Of a DNA stretch of 64,000 nucleotides, positions 19,910 through 32,065 are shown one piece after another (within the stretch, counting starts at the first letter, position 1; every line of letters begins with the position of its first letter). The notes beneath the pieces are model-generated. The model did no database searches. It saw nothing but the letters and a program-made list of their open reading frames with translations, and had not been told where the DNA came from. Both the position numbers and the translations under genes were made by a program. The stretch is from Linum tenue (Eukaryota; Streptophyta; Magnoliopsida; Malpighiales; Linaceae). The stretch covers positions 84,438,547-84,502,546 of the forward strand of contig CAMGYJ010000005.1 in NCBI GenBank assembly GCA_946122785.1. Reading direction: 5' to 3'.

Positions 19910-22900
19910 GTATTAATGAGAATGGCCCCTTTGAGTATGTTTGTGTGTGTACTTCTCTAGTGATGTGATGATTCGGCAGCAGCAAGTGTTGGAATTGCAG
20001 GTCTTTTGCTCTAATTTGAATGTGCCGTACTTGGTGCTAGGAGATATGAACTGTGTGATGGCAGCGTCGGAGAAGTCTGGCGGATTACCATGGGAGCCTA
20101 ACCGGTCGGCAGGAGTGAGGGATTTGGTTAACGGACTTGCGTTACATGATGTTGGATTTTTGGGTCCGCAGTTTACATGGTCTAATAGACGCATGGGGGC
20201 GGCTTGTATTATGGAACGCCTTGACAGGGTTCTCGCTTCTCCATTATGGATGGAGAAATTTCCACAAACGGTGGTAAAGCATTGTACAGATCTTGGATCT
20301 GATCACAGAGCGCTCCTGGTGGCTGATAAACCGTTTGTTAGGAAGACAAAACCTTTGTTTCGTTTTGATGCGAGATGGGCTGAAAACCCGGAAACAAGGT
20401 TATTGGTAAGTTATGTCTGGAGCCAACCATACTCTGGTTCGCCTATGTTTCGATTATGGCAACGGTTAAAGTCTCTTCGGCACTTATTGTATGACTGGAG
20501 TCGTGCGGGCACGACAAATTCAGCTCGGAATATTCATATACTCCAGACGGAGATTGAGGCGATAAAAGGTGAAGGAAATGTGGACTGGGACCGAGTGATG
20601 GAGCTTGAGAGAGAATTAGCGCGACAATGGGTAAATGAAGAGATCTTTTGGCGACAAAAGTCGAGAGTACAGTGGCTAGGTTCAGGAGACAACAATTCAG
20701 GTTACTTTCATACGGTTACCAGAACCCGGCGGCGGAGAAATTTCATAGAAGGATTAAGGAATGAAGATGGGATTTGGGTGACGGATGAAGGACGGAAGGG
20801 CGAGGTGGCGTGTGGGTTTTATGACCAGTTGTTTCGATCAGAGAATCAGATACAGCATATGATGGCTCGAGTGTCTGAGCTTCCAATTCCGACCTCTGTC
20901 ACTGAGGAGATGAACAGAAATTTGACAGCAGAGGTCTCGGCGTTGGAAATCAGGAGAGCGGTTTTTGATATAGGAGCTACCCAGGCGCCAGGGTCTGATG
21001 GATTCACTGGGAAATTCTATCGTAGTTACTGTGACATTGTGGGCCCAGATGTAGTGGAGGCGGTCCAGTCGTTTTTTCGATCTGGTAAACTTTTGAAAAG
21101 TTTCAACCATACGTGGTTGACTTTGGTTCCTAAGGTGGAAACAGTTGAGACGATGAAGCAGATTCGTCCGATCAGTTTGTGTCAAATGTTCTATAAGATT
21201 ATCTCAAAAATCATGGCTGAGCGAATGGCCGTCATTTTGCCTTCTATTATCTCACCGGAGCAGAATGGGTTTATTCGTGAACGTCAGATAGTTGACAACG
21301 TTCTGATCGGGAATGAAATTATGCATTATCTTAAGATCAAAAAGCAGGGGAAGAAAGGTTACTTAGCTCTAAAGGTTGATATGGAAAAGGCCTATGATAG
21401 AGTTGAGTGGCCCTTCTTGTTTGCTCTAATGACTAGGATGGGATTTAGTGCTCAATGGATTGGGTGGATTCAGGAATGTGTTTCTACTGCGACTTTTTCG
21501 GTAATGATGAATGGTACCCCGTCTGGGTATTTTAGATCGACGAGGGGTTTGCGTCAAGGAGATCCGTTGTCTCCTCTTTTGTTCGCCATATGTTCTGAAG
21601 GATTTGCGGCTCTGCTTAGAAAGGCGATTCAGTCTAGAAGTTTAGTTGGAGTCAAGGTGAATCCCCAGAGCCCTAGTGTGTCTCATCTTTTCTTTGCGGA
21701 CGACTCATATCTTTTTCTTCGGGCATCGAAAAATGAGTGTGAAACATTGCTTGATCTGTTGAGGGAGTATCAGGAGCTGAGTGGCCAGAAGGTGAATTTG
21801 AGCAAGTCCGCGGTTTGTTTTAGTGAGAATGTGGATCCCCCGGAGGCAGAGGAGATGGCGGCCATTTTAGGAGTGGGAGCGATAGGTGTTCAGGACAGGT
21901 ACTTGGGCCTTCCATCTCTAGTTCAGAGATCGAAATTGGAAACGTTTCGGTATCTTGAAGAGAGGTTATTGGCTAAGCTCCAAGGTTGGAAGCAGAAAAA
22001 ATTGTCGTGGGCAGCAAAGGAGGTTCTGCTGAAGGCGGTGGCTGCGGCCCTACCAATTTATGTCATGTCGTGTTTTCTGCTTCCGGTGACCCTTTGTCGA
22101 AAACTGGATAAGTATATGGCGCGGTTCTGGTGGGGATTTTCAGGAGAGAGGGATAAAGCTCATTGGGTTTCCTGGCGTAATCTTTGCAGGAGCAAATTTG
22201 ATGGTGGTCTGGGGTTTAGACGATTTGAGAACTTAAACCAGGCGTTATTGGCGAAAGTAGCATGGCGAATTTGGAAGGAGCCGGAGTCGTTACTGGCTAG
22301 GGTGCTGAAAGGGAAGTACTTTCCACAGGCTTCTATTCTTACGGCGACGCGTAGGTCGAGGCCTTCATGGGGGTGGATTAGTATTTTGCATGGGAGGGAC
22401 TTGCTTGTAAAGGGTCTTAGATGGCAGATTGGGGATGGCTTGCAGGTTCGAATTAGGGACGATAACTGGATACCGGGAATTAGTCCGGAGGAGCTAGAAG
22501 TGAAGACCTCGGCACCAGATCTGACAGGAGTAACGGTTGACTCACTTCTGGTACCTGGTAAGGTGGAATGGTGCTTGGAATGCTTGGATCAATGCTTCTC
22601 TCGTCCGATAGTGCAGGCTATACAGTCTATACCTCTGCCGAAGGGTGGGGTGGAAGATGGTCAAGTCTGGGCAGGGGAGGGGGATGGGGAGTATTCGGTG
22701 AAAACGGGGTACCATCTTGCTTTTCAATTGGCTAGGCAGAATCAGGATTGGAAGGCTGAGGTGTCTTTTTTTATATGAAATGTTGGAAAAATCTATGGGG
22801 TCTTCCCATTCCGCCAAAGCTGAAGTGCTTCCTTTGGCAGAGCATGAAGCGGGTTCTCCCTACCATGGAGGCATTAATTGAGAGGACTGGTGGAATACCT

Positions 22901-23829
22901 GGGGAAGTGGATCCGGATTCGGGAGATGAGGGTATTGATCCCAGGTGTCCGGTTTGTTGGGCGCCGTTGGAGACTTTGGAGCATATGTTTCTTTCATGCA
23001 GGATGGCAAGGGCTCTCTGGGAGAGGTCAGGTTTGGTGGAGGAGCTTGTCAGTCAGCCTCCGGTGAATTTTGCTCTGTTCCTTCGTCGATTTTTTGAGCA
23101 GGACACCAGTAGGGAGAGGATAGTGCGGTTTGTGGCAACTCTTTGGAGAATTTGGAAGAGTAGAAATTGGGTGGTGTTTGATCATGTGCAGTATGGGGTG
23201 AATACTCTGGTGAGGCAATTTGAGGAGCAGGTTCGTGAGTGGTTAAGTTTGGCTGAAGCCGGGCAGGATAGAGTGTGTCGGGGTCAGCAGGGAGGGGGTG
23301 CGAGTAGGGTGGCGGGCCGATCTCAGATTGCTATGCCTTATCGATGCTATGTGGATGGAGCTGTGCGTGCTGGTTCGCATGGAACTGGGGGTTTAGTGGT
23401 TTATGATGAGTTAGGGAGGGTGTGTTTTGTGCAGGGGTTTTGTTATGCAGGTCTGGAGGATCCTTTTCTGGTGGAATTGGTGGCGTTTCGGGATGCAATT
23501 CAGTGGTGCTCTTTGAAGGGACTAGCCGAAGTGCAATTCTGCGGGGATGCGAAGGTGGTCATTGAGAAAATCCAGAATATGGATACGAGGGATGTGAAAG
23601 GCGGGCGGATTCTTGAAGAAATTCGGAAACTGCGGCTGCAGTACTTGCGTTTGGAGATGGCTTTTGTTGGCAGGAGTAACAATCGGGTGGCCCATGAGGT
23701 GGCTAGGAAGACCCTTTCTTTGTTGCCTGCAGTTGTAGATACTTTTGATTTTTTTCGTTGGATTGTTCATGAGTTGTAAACTTTGCTAGCTGTTTGCCTT
23801 GGTAATACAAGTGATCTATTGGTAAAAAA
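19910..23829 (+). mobile_element. L1-type LINE retrotransposon, 5'-truncated
   Basis: Flanked by exact 10-bp duplications ATATGAGGTA at 19900-19909 and 23830-23839. The 3' end is TTGGTAAAAAAA, a short A-rich tail. ORF1 (gag-like) and most of the endonuclease are missing, as is common after incomplete reverse transcription. The remaining 3.9 kb is one coding region split by a frameshift at 22760-22778. Confidence 0.93.
19941..23779 (+). pseudogene. LINE ORF2: endonuclease end, reverse transcriptase, zf-RVT, RNase H
   Basis: First frame 19941-22778 (945 codons): C-terminal part of the apurinic-like endonuclease (YLVLGDMN near residue 37; GSDHRALL near 120), then non-LTR reverse transcriptase with IRPISLCQMFYKIISK, LALKVDMEKAYDRVEW, TRGLRQGDPLSPLLF and the catalytic FADDS (near residue 585). 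Second frame 22775-23779 (334 codons): zf-RVT (WGLPIPPKLKCFLW; CPVCWAPLETLEHMFLSC) and a plant-type RNase H (CYVDGAVRAGSHGTGG near 190; FCGDAKVVIEKIQ; GRSNNRVAHEVAR near 300). The frames join at a run of seven T (22767-22773), where a one-base slip explains the break. No other stop is visible, so the copy is fairly recent. The N-terminal endonuclease is truncated, so it cannot be autonomous. Confidence 0.93.
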
Positions 23830-23839
23830 ATATGAGGTA

Positions 23840-26389
23840 TAACAACACTTGATATCTATCTATGGGCCATAGTCAACATTCTCTCTAAACCAATACACGG
23901 TTTATCTATATATGAACAACCGCATATCTACGCTTCAAAACCTAAATAACTATCGGAATAAAATCAATCCACACTAATTACAAGAATAAATTTAAAAATT
24001 AATGGGATGCTGGTCAAGGTCAAATCATTATTCTAGTATGAATAAAGGAGTATATGTACAAAATCAAAATTCTTGTCCGGCAAAGATACTGTGTACCCTT
24101 ATACCTTTTTATTTTTTCCCAGCCCAAGAACTAGAGGCAAATTCAAATGTACTTAATCAATTTCGATTTCATTTCTATCCGCCAAACAAAATAAAGCGGT
24201 AAACTTTTTACTATTTTGAATTTTGGTCGTAGAAAACTCAAATTTGTTAGAAGTGTCTAGTACATGTTTTTTATTTTTTTTATCCAAAATAAGCCCCTAG
24301 GACATGATTGAACAACAAATATATATAACCGACAAAATTAAAGACGGTAGCCCGTATGCAACCAGACTCCCGATGAAAGAGCCTTTTATGCTACGAGGTG
24401 GGCAGCTCTGAGAAAGCTCTGAGGAGCAAAAAGACACGAAACTGACACAGGGGACAAGAAGAGAGAAAATAAACTTCCCTTATAGTGAGAAGACTCCCAC
24501 GATGCCGCATCACCAATGCCGGTTGAGAACCTTCGCAAAAGTAACAAAAAACAATTATATGTAAGACACTATCTCATAGTATCACGAAGAACAAATAGTT
24601 TTGTTATAAAAACATAAGTGATAGCATATAATAAAATTTACCACAAGCAAATGAGATAGTTTCATAACCTGGGAGGTCAACGAAATCATATGCATATCCT
24701 TGAGCATTCTTTGTGGGCCAATCAAATCGAACGATTACATCTTCGCTATGGAAGATTATTTCATTGAGCCATCATCGGAATTTCATATACAACAAAAAAA
24801 AATATGTATAAAACCAACATAAATGAAACAAATAAACGAGTTATCGAAAATACTAACAAATGAGACCTCTAGCTCTAAAGGTAAAACAAATAAAAAGAAT
24901 ATTACTACATGAAAACTATTAAAATTATAAATAATACAACAACAAGCCACAAACCAAAAAATAATAAAGCACGTAACGATAGTAAACACGAAAATCAAAA
25001 TAGAAAACCAACAACAATTAGTGGAAAAAAATAACAATTACTAACCGTACATGTTTTATATTACAAAGATAGAAATTCCAACCAATCCTTTTTTATTTCA
25101 TTTTTGTCAAACAAAATAAGCCAGAAAACTTTTTGGCAAAATGCACTTCCATAACAATAACTTTCAAGTTTGTGACAAATATAGTCACAATGATTGGAAA
25201 AGGAGACCTTATTTTCCAAATTGTTGATTTAGATCCTCAATCGCTAGTTGAAGGAGAAGGCCTCGAATGCTTTGCAGAGTCATAGAAAAATGGCTAGAAA
25301 GAGGGCAAAAAGGTTGTTGGAAGAAGCTGACGACGACCGCGAAGAAGAAGGCATCAGTGGTGACGGTGAAAGAGGAGACAATGCCTCCAGTGGCGACAGA
25401 GAACGATAGGCTGGGAAGGAAGGATTTCGTGCCTCGTAGTACATTTCTCCTTAATTCCTTGAAACCATTGCAGATGTAGTTGTTCTTGTTTTTGGTGAAG
25501 CTCTATTAGTCGCTATCAATTGGCCCGATTCGTTGCACTCCCGCTCAAAAAGAGAGGACAGGGTGGCGACTGTTTCATGTATTTTGAAAGTTTGTAACAG
25601 AATTGGCTAGATTTGTTAAAAACCCATCAAAATTATAACTATTTTTTTCTGATAAACATTCTGGCTATTTTTAGTATTTCAAAAGTTGTGGCTATAACTG
25701 TCACAAACGAGAAAGTTGTGGTTATCAATGCAGTCAAAATCGGGATTTTGATCGTAAAATCGTAGAATTTTAGGATTTTACTTAGGGATTCCGATCATGA
25801 TTTTTATATAAAATCAGCGGACCTTAAAATCGTTCAAAACCGGGATTTAAATCGTTAAATCGTAAAATCGTACCAAAATCGGGATATTGATCCTATGTGA
25901 ACAAAATAGGTAGTTTGAGCCAATTCAAAAGAAGCAGAACTGTTTCGGTGGAAATAGTTGTCATAATTTTGTAAGTACGAAAGAATTAACATCATTATTA
26001 ACAAATTAATTGATTAATGAATACATTTGTACCAAACCAATGACATTAAAATTCTTATTGGAGTTCACTTATTCTTAGTTTTAAATCATGCTTAGTAGAC
26101 GATGTCGGAATACTACTTTGAGTTAAACTACCTAGACACAACATGAAAAACAAGAGCTAAACCTCATTAGCTCTATCCCTTCCTCATAAATTATTTTGAG
26201 TTACACATTAAATAACAATTAAAATGATGATTTTGGAACATTAACCTTGAAAATTATCACTTTAAATGTTATATGTCTTTGTGGTTATTAATGATTTACC
26301 TTATTAATATTATTATATGTTAATTTCTATGTGGTACTTAAAATCCTACGGTTCTATGATTCGATTTTACGATTCCGATTTTACCCCAT
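23840..26389. other. Non-coding spacer with old repeats and faint gene-like traces
   Basis: No intact gene. A segment at 24190-24270 (ACTTTTTACTATTTTGAATT, then AATTTGTTAGAAGTGTCTA) recurs at 36963-37030. Words such as CTGTCACAAACG and GAAAGTTGTGG near 25700 recur at 36918-36950, so this flank is repetitive. On the minus strand 24650-24790 one frame reads HSEDVIVRFDWPTKNAQGYA without stops over some 45 codons, possibly a dead exon. At 25292-25500 a plus-strand frame begins MARKRAKRLLEEADDDREEE but is soon broken. Neither is recognised. Confidence 0.4.
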
Positions 26390-27884
26390 TGACTCGCACG
26401 AAACTACACCACAATAAAATCCCGACCAGAGCCCAAGTTTTTAAACTCTAATCGGGTGCAGTATAGGGCAAGTATTTAGATATCGACCGGGCCGGTCCTT
26501 CTACCGCTACTTCAATTGTTGAAATCATTATCTAGCAACAAAACTTTGGTTTAAAGGTTTTCCTAATTGAAATGAAAGAAAGCAAAGTAAATGGTTTTGA
26601 TAACTCTCTGGTGGAAAGATCACTCGGGTGTCGCTCCCCCCCCTTAAACTGCTACCATGATATGTGAATTGGAACGATTGCTTTGGGCACGGTAATAGTG
26701 AAACGCAGTGGGATGCGTATATGGTCGGAGACCACAATCTTAATTGCTAAACCGAGGTAAGCATGAAAGGCCGTGTCACTCGACCCTCTAGGTTTAGACA
26801 ATCGGTTATTGACTTACTCCCTCACTCAACTCTAAAGTCGGACGACTTGATCGCGATTAACCGACTTGCTTAACTCAATATCGAGGTTTGCCCTAACTTA
26901 ACCTAGCTTAGGTGGCTTAGAAAGAGGAAGGAAAACCAACCCCTTGGAAGGGGGATTTTCTCTCTAAGCTAGGCTAAGGTGGCTAATTAGATTGCTAGGA
27001 CCTACATGCACAAACCTAAGGGTGCTAAGTACAAAACATGCACAACCCCTAAGTTGCTAAGCACAAGCATGCACAATCATGATAAATAATGCCTCAATCA
27101 TTGAATTGAACAATACCAATGTCAATCATCCAATACACATACAAGAAAACTACATGGTAGAGTTACGGTTTCACAACACCCAAGTGAAAGGAGGCCTTAC
27201 TCCATGCTACAAGTGGGAAAAGCAAAAGGGAAAAGAGTTGGAAACCATCTTGGAGGATGCTCCTAGTCTTCTTGGCCCTTGAGTTGAGCTTTCCTTGGAG
27301 GAAATCTTCCCAAAATCTGCCTTGAAGCTAAACCCTAGCCTTCTTCTCCCCTTGGTTCGTATTTCTCTCTCTAGAATGTAGAAGAAGGCTTTTCACATCA
27401 AATTGGCTCTCCCCTCTCTCCTCCTTTCAGATCATCTTTTAAACCAGAGATGAGCTGAGTTCACGGCCGTGAACCATGAAACACGTCCATGAACTGCCGG
27501 CGTGCGCCAAAACACGCCGCATCGTTCACTCGAGTTCACGGTCAACTGCCTTTGTTCACGGTCTTAGTGGCCGTGAACTCACCTTGCGTCAGTAACCTTC
27601 ACTTGGCTCTGGACGCCTCGCGATTCACGGTCAAATCCTATTCTTCACGGTCATGCAAGATCGCGAACTCCCTTTGTTAGCCGTGAATTGGCTCTTTTTC
27701 ACATCTTCTCCCGGTTTTTGATCCTTTTTCGCCAATCTTTCGACTCCTAGGCTGGTTTCACCTATTAAATCCTAAAACACACTCAAACACGAAGAACCTA
27801 GCGTAAAACCAACCTTTAAGGAGTGAATTTTGCACAAACACCTAAGTAAAACTGGGGCAAAACATGTGTAATTAGGCCGAATCA
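26390..27884 (-). repeat. 3' LTR of element B (1,495 bp)
   Basis: Ends TGACTCGC (26390) and CCGAATCA (27884). Minus-strand TATA-like TTTAAAAG lies at 27436-27443, followed upstream (27460-27690) by an array of GTTCACGG and CCGTGAAC words. It differs from the 5' LTR by scattered, mostly transition changes and small indels, so the insertion is not recent. Confidence 0.88.
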
Positions 27885-29650
27885 CCCCCCACACTTAGAC
27901 GTTAGCTTGTCCCCAAGAAAACAATTTCACGCACACAGTAATATTTCAACCTTACACAAATACTTTGGGGACAACTCAAAGTGCACGAAACGGGAATTCT
28001 CGATGTTTATTGACAATCAACACATGAACCGTTGCAAGCAATACCGACATCCACACAAACACCATTAAAAGCCACCAAAACGGGCAAATGAAAAGTTCTC
28101 AACTCACTCATGGATAAATGTAACGTCTCAACAAAACCACTTGTCGACCACAACCAACCATGCATGGAATTCAAGTCCGAGGAACAAATGGAAAGTCAAC
28201 AAAGTCGGGGTATGAAATGGTAATAAAACAAGAATGGATCACTCACTCTCAAGACCAGTGGGGTCGGGACCTTTTTGGTGTAAAAGATGTGCACAATCAT
28301 AACCTCTCGGCCTATCGTCTCAATACCACGGCGTAACCTCTAAATGCTAGAGTTCACGGGATGGTTGTCACCACTAGCTTGTCCGGAGGTCTTAGACACG
28401 GGTTCAGATGACTGGCGATTGGCTTGGACATGGAGAAAAGGCTTGTTTGGTGGTGGCAATCATGACGTGAGGTTCTACATCTTCAACCTAAACCCAAAGG
28501 GTCTATGGTTTCTACTAAAACCCTTCTCTTCAATCAAAGGCCACTAGCATCGGCCAAAAACCTTATCTCTCCCTTCCAACTATCACCCATCATGAACTAC
28601 CTTAAAACACTCTTCCTCGGTCAACTCTTGCTAGCTCTTTAAGGTTTGGTAGTGAAGGAGTTCTAAACAATGTGGGGGTTCCGATGGATTAGTTGCCAAA
28701 AACCCCACCTAGATCATGTACTTTGGTTTTTCGTGGCACTCTCTACTTTATTTACCCCATTTTATTACCTCTTTTTCGTTTCTCTTTTCTTTCTCTTTTT
28801 TTTTCTTTTTGAGGGGGGTATTAGAGAGTAAAACACTTGCCACCTAAACATTTAACGACCAACGCTCTCTTTTTGAGGAACTCACTCCAACACTACACTT
28901 CATTTCGCATTCCTAGCAAGAACTGCACACAAACCTCCTGTGTATAACCTCTATGGAGACTCAAAGGTGAGAGATTCGGAACACACGGGCGACTCATGTT
29001 TAGACACGAAGAAAGGATTGGGGTTCGTTCTACTAACACCTTTACGCTCACACGCACGAAGCTCCTAAATTGAGAACGACCCACGAAGTCACAGGGCTCA
29101 AAGGGGTTGACTAAAGGATGATACATTTCGGGACAATCAACATTTGGGCGTGGACTCATCCTATGCCTCCATCATTCTTGCTAGTGACAACTTGTGATGC
29201 TACACACAGTGGTAAGAGGGAACTATCACACCAAAAGAAACGATCGGCTCAAAGCTCACATGTTACCTAGTTACCCAACCATTTATTCCAATTCACGAAC
29301 ACGATGCATGGCAATTATAAGCAACAAGTTATCAAGTCAAGACATCCATTCATTTATGCACACTTGTGAACTAAACTTTTGCCCTATCCTAATGAACTTC
29401 TAAGTCATCATCATAGGATATACTCAATCCCATGCAACAATTCAAGATCAATGCCCAAAACACGAGAATTTCCCACCATCTGGCCACTTTGATCATGCAA
29501 ATATTGCTTGGAGCTCTCAAATTTTTGAAATTTGGGCATACAAATGGCTCCAAGCAACATTTCACTCACACAAGCATACTAGTAGACTACCCCCTCCCCC
29601 CCCCCCCACACACACACTTAAACTCGACATTGCCTCAATGGCGAAGAAAG
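27885..29650 (-). other. Shared 3' non-coding module and polypurine tract (copy B)
   Basis: The polypurine tract at 27885-27897 reads, on the minus strand, TAAGTGTGGGGGG directly before the LTR. The rest aligns with copies A, C and D: ACCAGTGGGGTCGGGACC (28254-28271), GGAGGTCTTAGACACGGGTT, CCTATGCCTCCATC, hairpin 29504-29557, a long C tract plus CACACACA (29590-29620) and CGACATTGCCTCAATGG. No conserved open frame. Confidence 0.82.
29504..29557 (-). other. Conserved hairpin in 3' module (copy B)
   Basis: Outer stem TTGCTTGGAGC with GCTCCAAGCAA (11 bp perfect). Inner stem CAAATTT with AAATTTG around a 3-base loop. The outermost pair is T-A here and A-T in copy A, a compensatory difference. 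Confidence 0.72.
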
Positions 29651-29916
29651 GGGTAGAGTGATGTTACCGCTTGGGCTTGATGAGTGAAAGTTGGAATCAA
29701 ACCGGGGTAGGATAATTGAGCTTCGAGGAGATACAAAAAAGACACACAAGCACAATACGACTCGCACGAGGATAGGTTATTACAAGCACAATACATAGTA
29801 GTAGTTTATGTCACACACACAAAATGAAGAAAAATAACAAAAATAAAAATAACACGAGTTCGGGGTTACAAGTAGAGAAGTGGGGCGAAAAGACTCTGCT
29901 CTGCCACATGTCTCAA

Positions 29917-31126
29917 TCATTGACTACCTCTCTCCAGTGGATGGACCCTTTCCATCATCGGGTAGGATACCCTGGCATCGAGCCATGAGCTCGAGGATGT
30001 CGGACTGTCGCTCGAGACGGGATGAGAATCCCATGAAGCTCGTCTCAAGGCGATCCACCCTCTGGGCGAGGGGATCGCCTGCTCCTGGTGGTGGTGGCTG
30101 CGGTGCAGGGCGCGGGAGCGCTGGGCGCCAGCGGCGGTCGAGTGCACGAGCAGGTGGCTGCTCTGCTGCTGGTAGGGACCTCGGGGTTGGGTTCCACTGG
30201 AGCCGGTGCTGCTGCAGCCCGGATGATTCCGAAAGGTCGGAGTTCGTCAAGATACTCCACTCCTCTCTTGCCCTGGAGTACCAGCTTCTAGTTTATATAA
30301 TGTCTCCACTAGGAAGGGCTTCATCCTTCCGACGCTGGTGCAGCGAGCCAGATCCACCTGGAAGTGTCGGGCAATCCTCGTGATGATGCCCCCCATGTGC
30401 ATAGTGTCCACTCTGTTCCGCCCCAAGCACCGGGCGAAAGAGGTGGCTATCAACGATCCCAGATGGATCGGATCAGCTGGACTCCTCATCGAGTAGAGGG
30501 CAATGAGCCCTCTGTTCGTCATCAAGTGGCCTGACTGGAGGTTGGGGACGACAGATCTGGTGAGCCGAGTGTGGAGAATCCTCCACTAGGTCTTCAGCTT
30601 CACCGCATTGGTGCGGCTCCCTTCGAACTCGTCCTGCTCGTGCTCTAAGCGGTAGATGGCTCGGAATGCGCCCTGATAGTTGAAGTCGATGGTGAACTGT
30701 CATTCCGTCATCGTCATGTGGGCAGTGTCGAGCCCCATGGCCTGAGCAAAACCATCATAGGTCAGCACTCGTGGCTGACCTCACAACATAAACTCCACCC
30801 GTGGCCGGCTCTTCTTACTAGATGGGACGATGTGTAGAGAAGGTGGAGTAGAACTCCACGCACAACTCATGGAAGATCTCCTCGTCCATGGTCAAGAGCC
30901 GGCGCCAGTTGGGATGGCAGAGCACCCCAATCATGGCGGCTCGGCACCTGAACAAGTTAAACATGTCTAGGTCCAGCCGCCAATGAGGCCCAATCGGGCT
31001 GCCACTCTGGTAGGCAAACTTGTCGCCAAACTCCGGGTGGTTCACCAGATAACTGATGAACTCATGCTCCAAGTTAAGCATCCTGCACAAGCACAAGCAC
31101 ACACCATACGTGGAAATAATCGTCAT
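29917..31126 (-). pseudogene. Athila-type third ORF (downstream of gag-pro), broken
   Basis: Minus-strand pieces in successive frames: from 31126, NHPEFGDKFAYQSGSPIGPH, then MDEEIFHELCVEFYSTF; from 30525, GLIALYSMRSPADPIHLGSL then RNRVDTMHMGGIITRIARHF; and from 30250 a Pro/Ala-rich linker ending DRLETSFMGFSSRLERQSD. The Tyr/Phe-Ser-Thr-Phe and GGIIT-type phrases are those of the ATHILA ORF-1 domain seen downstream of pol in Athila elements; the terminal part may form a coiled coil. Its role is unknown; in some Athila elements the position is held by an envelope-like gene, but I see no clear membrane segment. Several stops and frameshifts interrupt it. A related piece lies at 51590-52650 in D, and its C-terminal end at 63600-63830 in C. 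Confidence 0.65.
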
Positions 31127-31855
31127 ATACCTCTCATTGGGAGGAAAAGAGATCCCCCCACACTTATATTTCCACCATGGTTCTCAAAACATTTAAGCTC
31201 AAACCACCGTGGTATGGTTGTGGGTATTTCACGATTCAATCACACAAAAAGTTGAACCACAACCCCTACCACGGTGGCTACTATCCTCTAAACAAGAACA
31301 AACTCCACTTGCATTCATAACATAGCTCTTGGTGGGCAAATTCTAAAAAATAAACACAATTCAATTCAAACACGCCCACTAAGGCTCACTAAGCTCATGC
31401 AAAAATTAATCCATCATTCATTCGACCTAATTCACCTAAGTCCACGCCCTAAATCTAGATTCAATCATGCAAAGTACAAAAATTCAACCTCACTTCACTA
31501 CCTAATCCGATTCTCCACAATTCACAAAGATAACGTCGAAAAAAAACTTGGAGACTCAAGTAGGACGAAGGAGGAATTGAGGTGCTGGCGAGGAAGGTGA
31601 AAAACGGTTGGAAAACTGACCGGAAAAGGGTCGCTGGAGCTCCGTCGGAAGCTCGCCGGAAAAATATGCTCCAAATCTCCCCAAATTCACAGCACAGGCC
31701 GGTTTTGAGGAGAGGAGACTGTTTATGACGTTGGTTTTGGGTTTTGCTCGCCGGAAATGGGGGGAAATCGAAAAATCGACGGATTTTCGCGTCTTTTGGC
31801 GAAGATTTGAAATTTTCCAGGGAGATTTTGTTCGTGGAGTGAAGAGTCGCCGTTC
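31127..31855 (-). other. Leader between internal promoter and third ORF of B
   Basis: Non-coding. It holds a polypurine-like motif (minus TAAGTGTGGGGGGATC, 31151-31166) just upstream of the third ORF, and several CCGGCGAG/GCCGGAAA words (31620-31770). Element D has a similar stretch at 53080-53330 in the same position. Confidence 0.5.
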
Positions 31856-32065
31856 ACGCCCCTTTTATAGGCACAGCTCGGAGTTCACGAACGCGTTCCC
31901 CAGTTCACGATCTTAGCGACCGTGAACTCTCAAACGCGTCCGTGAACACGGAGTGGTTGACAGGTGGTGAACATGCATCAGTACCCAGTTCACAGACGCG
32001 TTTGCCTGTTCATGGTCTTATAAGACCTTGAACTCAGCAATTCGTCTGTGAATTCAAGTGAAAAC
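31856..32065 (-). promoter_or_regulatory. Putative internal promoter of element B
   Basis: Minus-strand TATA box CCTATAAAAGGGG (core 31862-31869). Upstream of it, to about 32065, is an array of GTTCACG / CGTGAAC words (GAGTTCACGAACGCG, AGTTCACGATCTTAGCGACC, GTCCGTGAAC), the same words that lie upstream of the TATA in this element's LTRs. It sits between gag-pro and the third ORF, in the right orientation to drive the latter. Confidence 0.55.

Noticed and set aside
24783..25037. Minus-strand 84-codon hydrophobic frame
   Set aside because: Phe/Ile/Val-rich translation of AT-rich DNA; no start context or family match, so not a membrane protein call.
29880..30383. 167-codon plus-strand frame with Gly/Ala/Arg-rich sequence
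   Set aside because: Antisense to the Pro/Ala-rich linker of the Athila-type third ORF, which has homologues on the minus strand.
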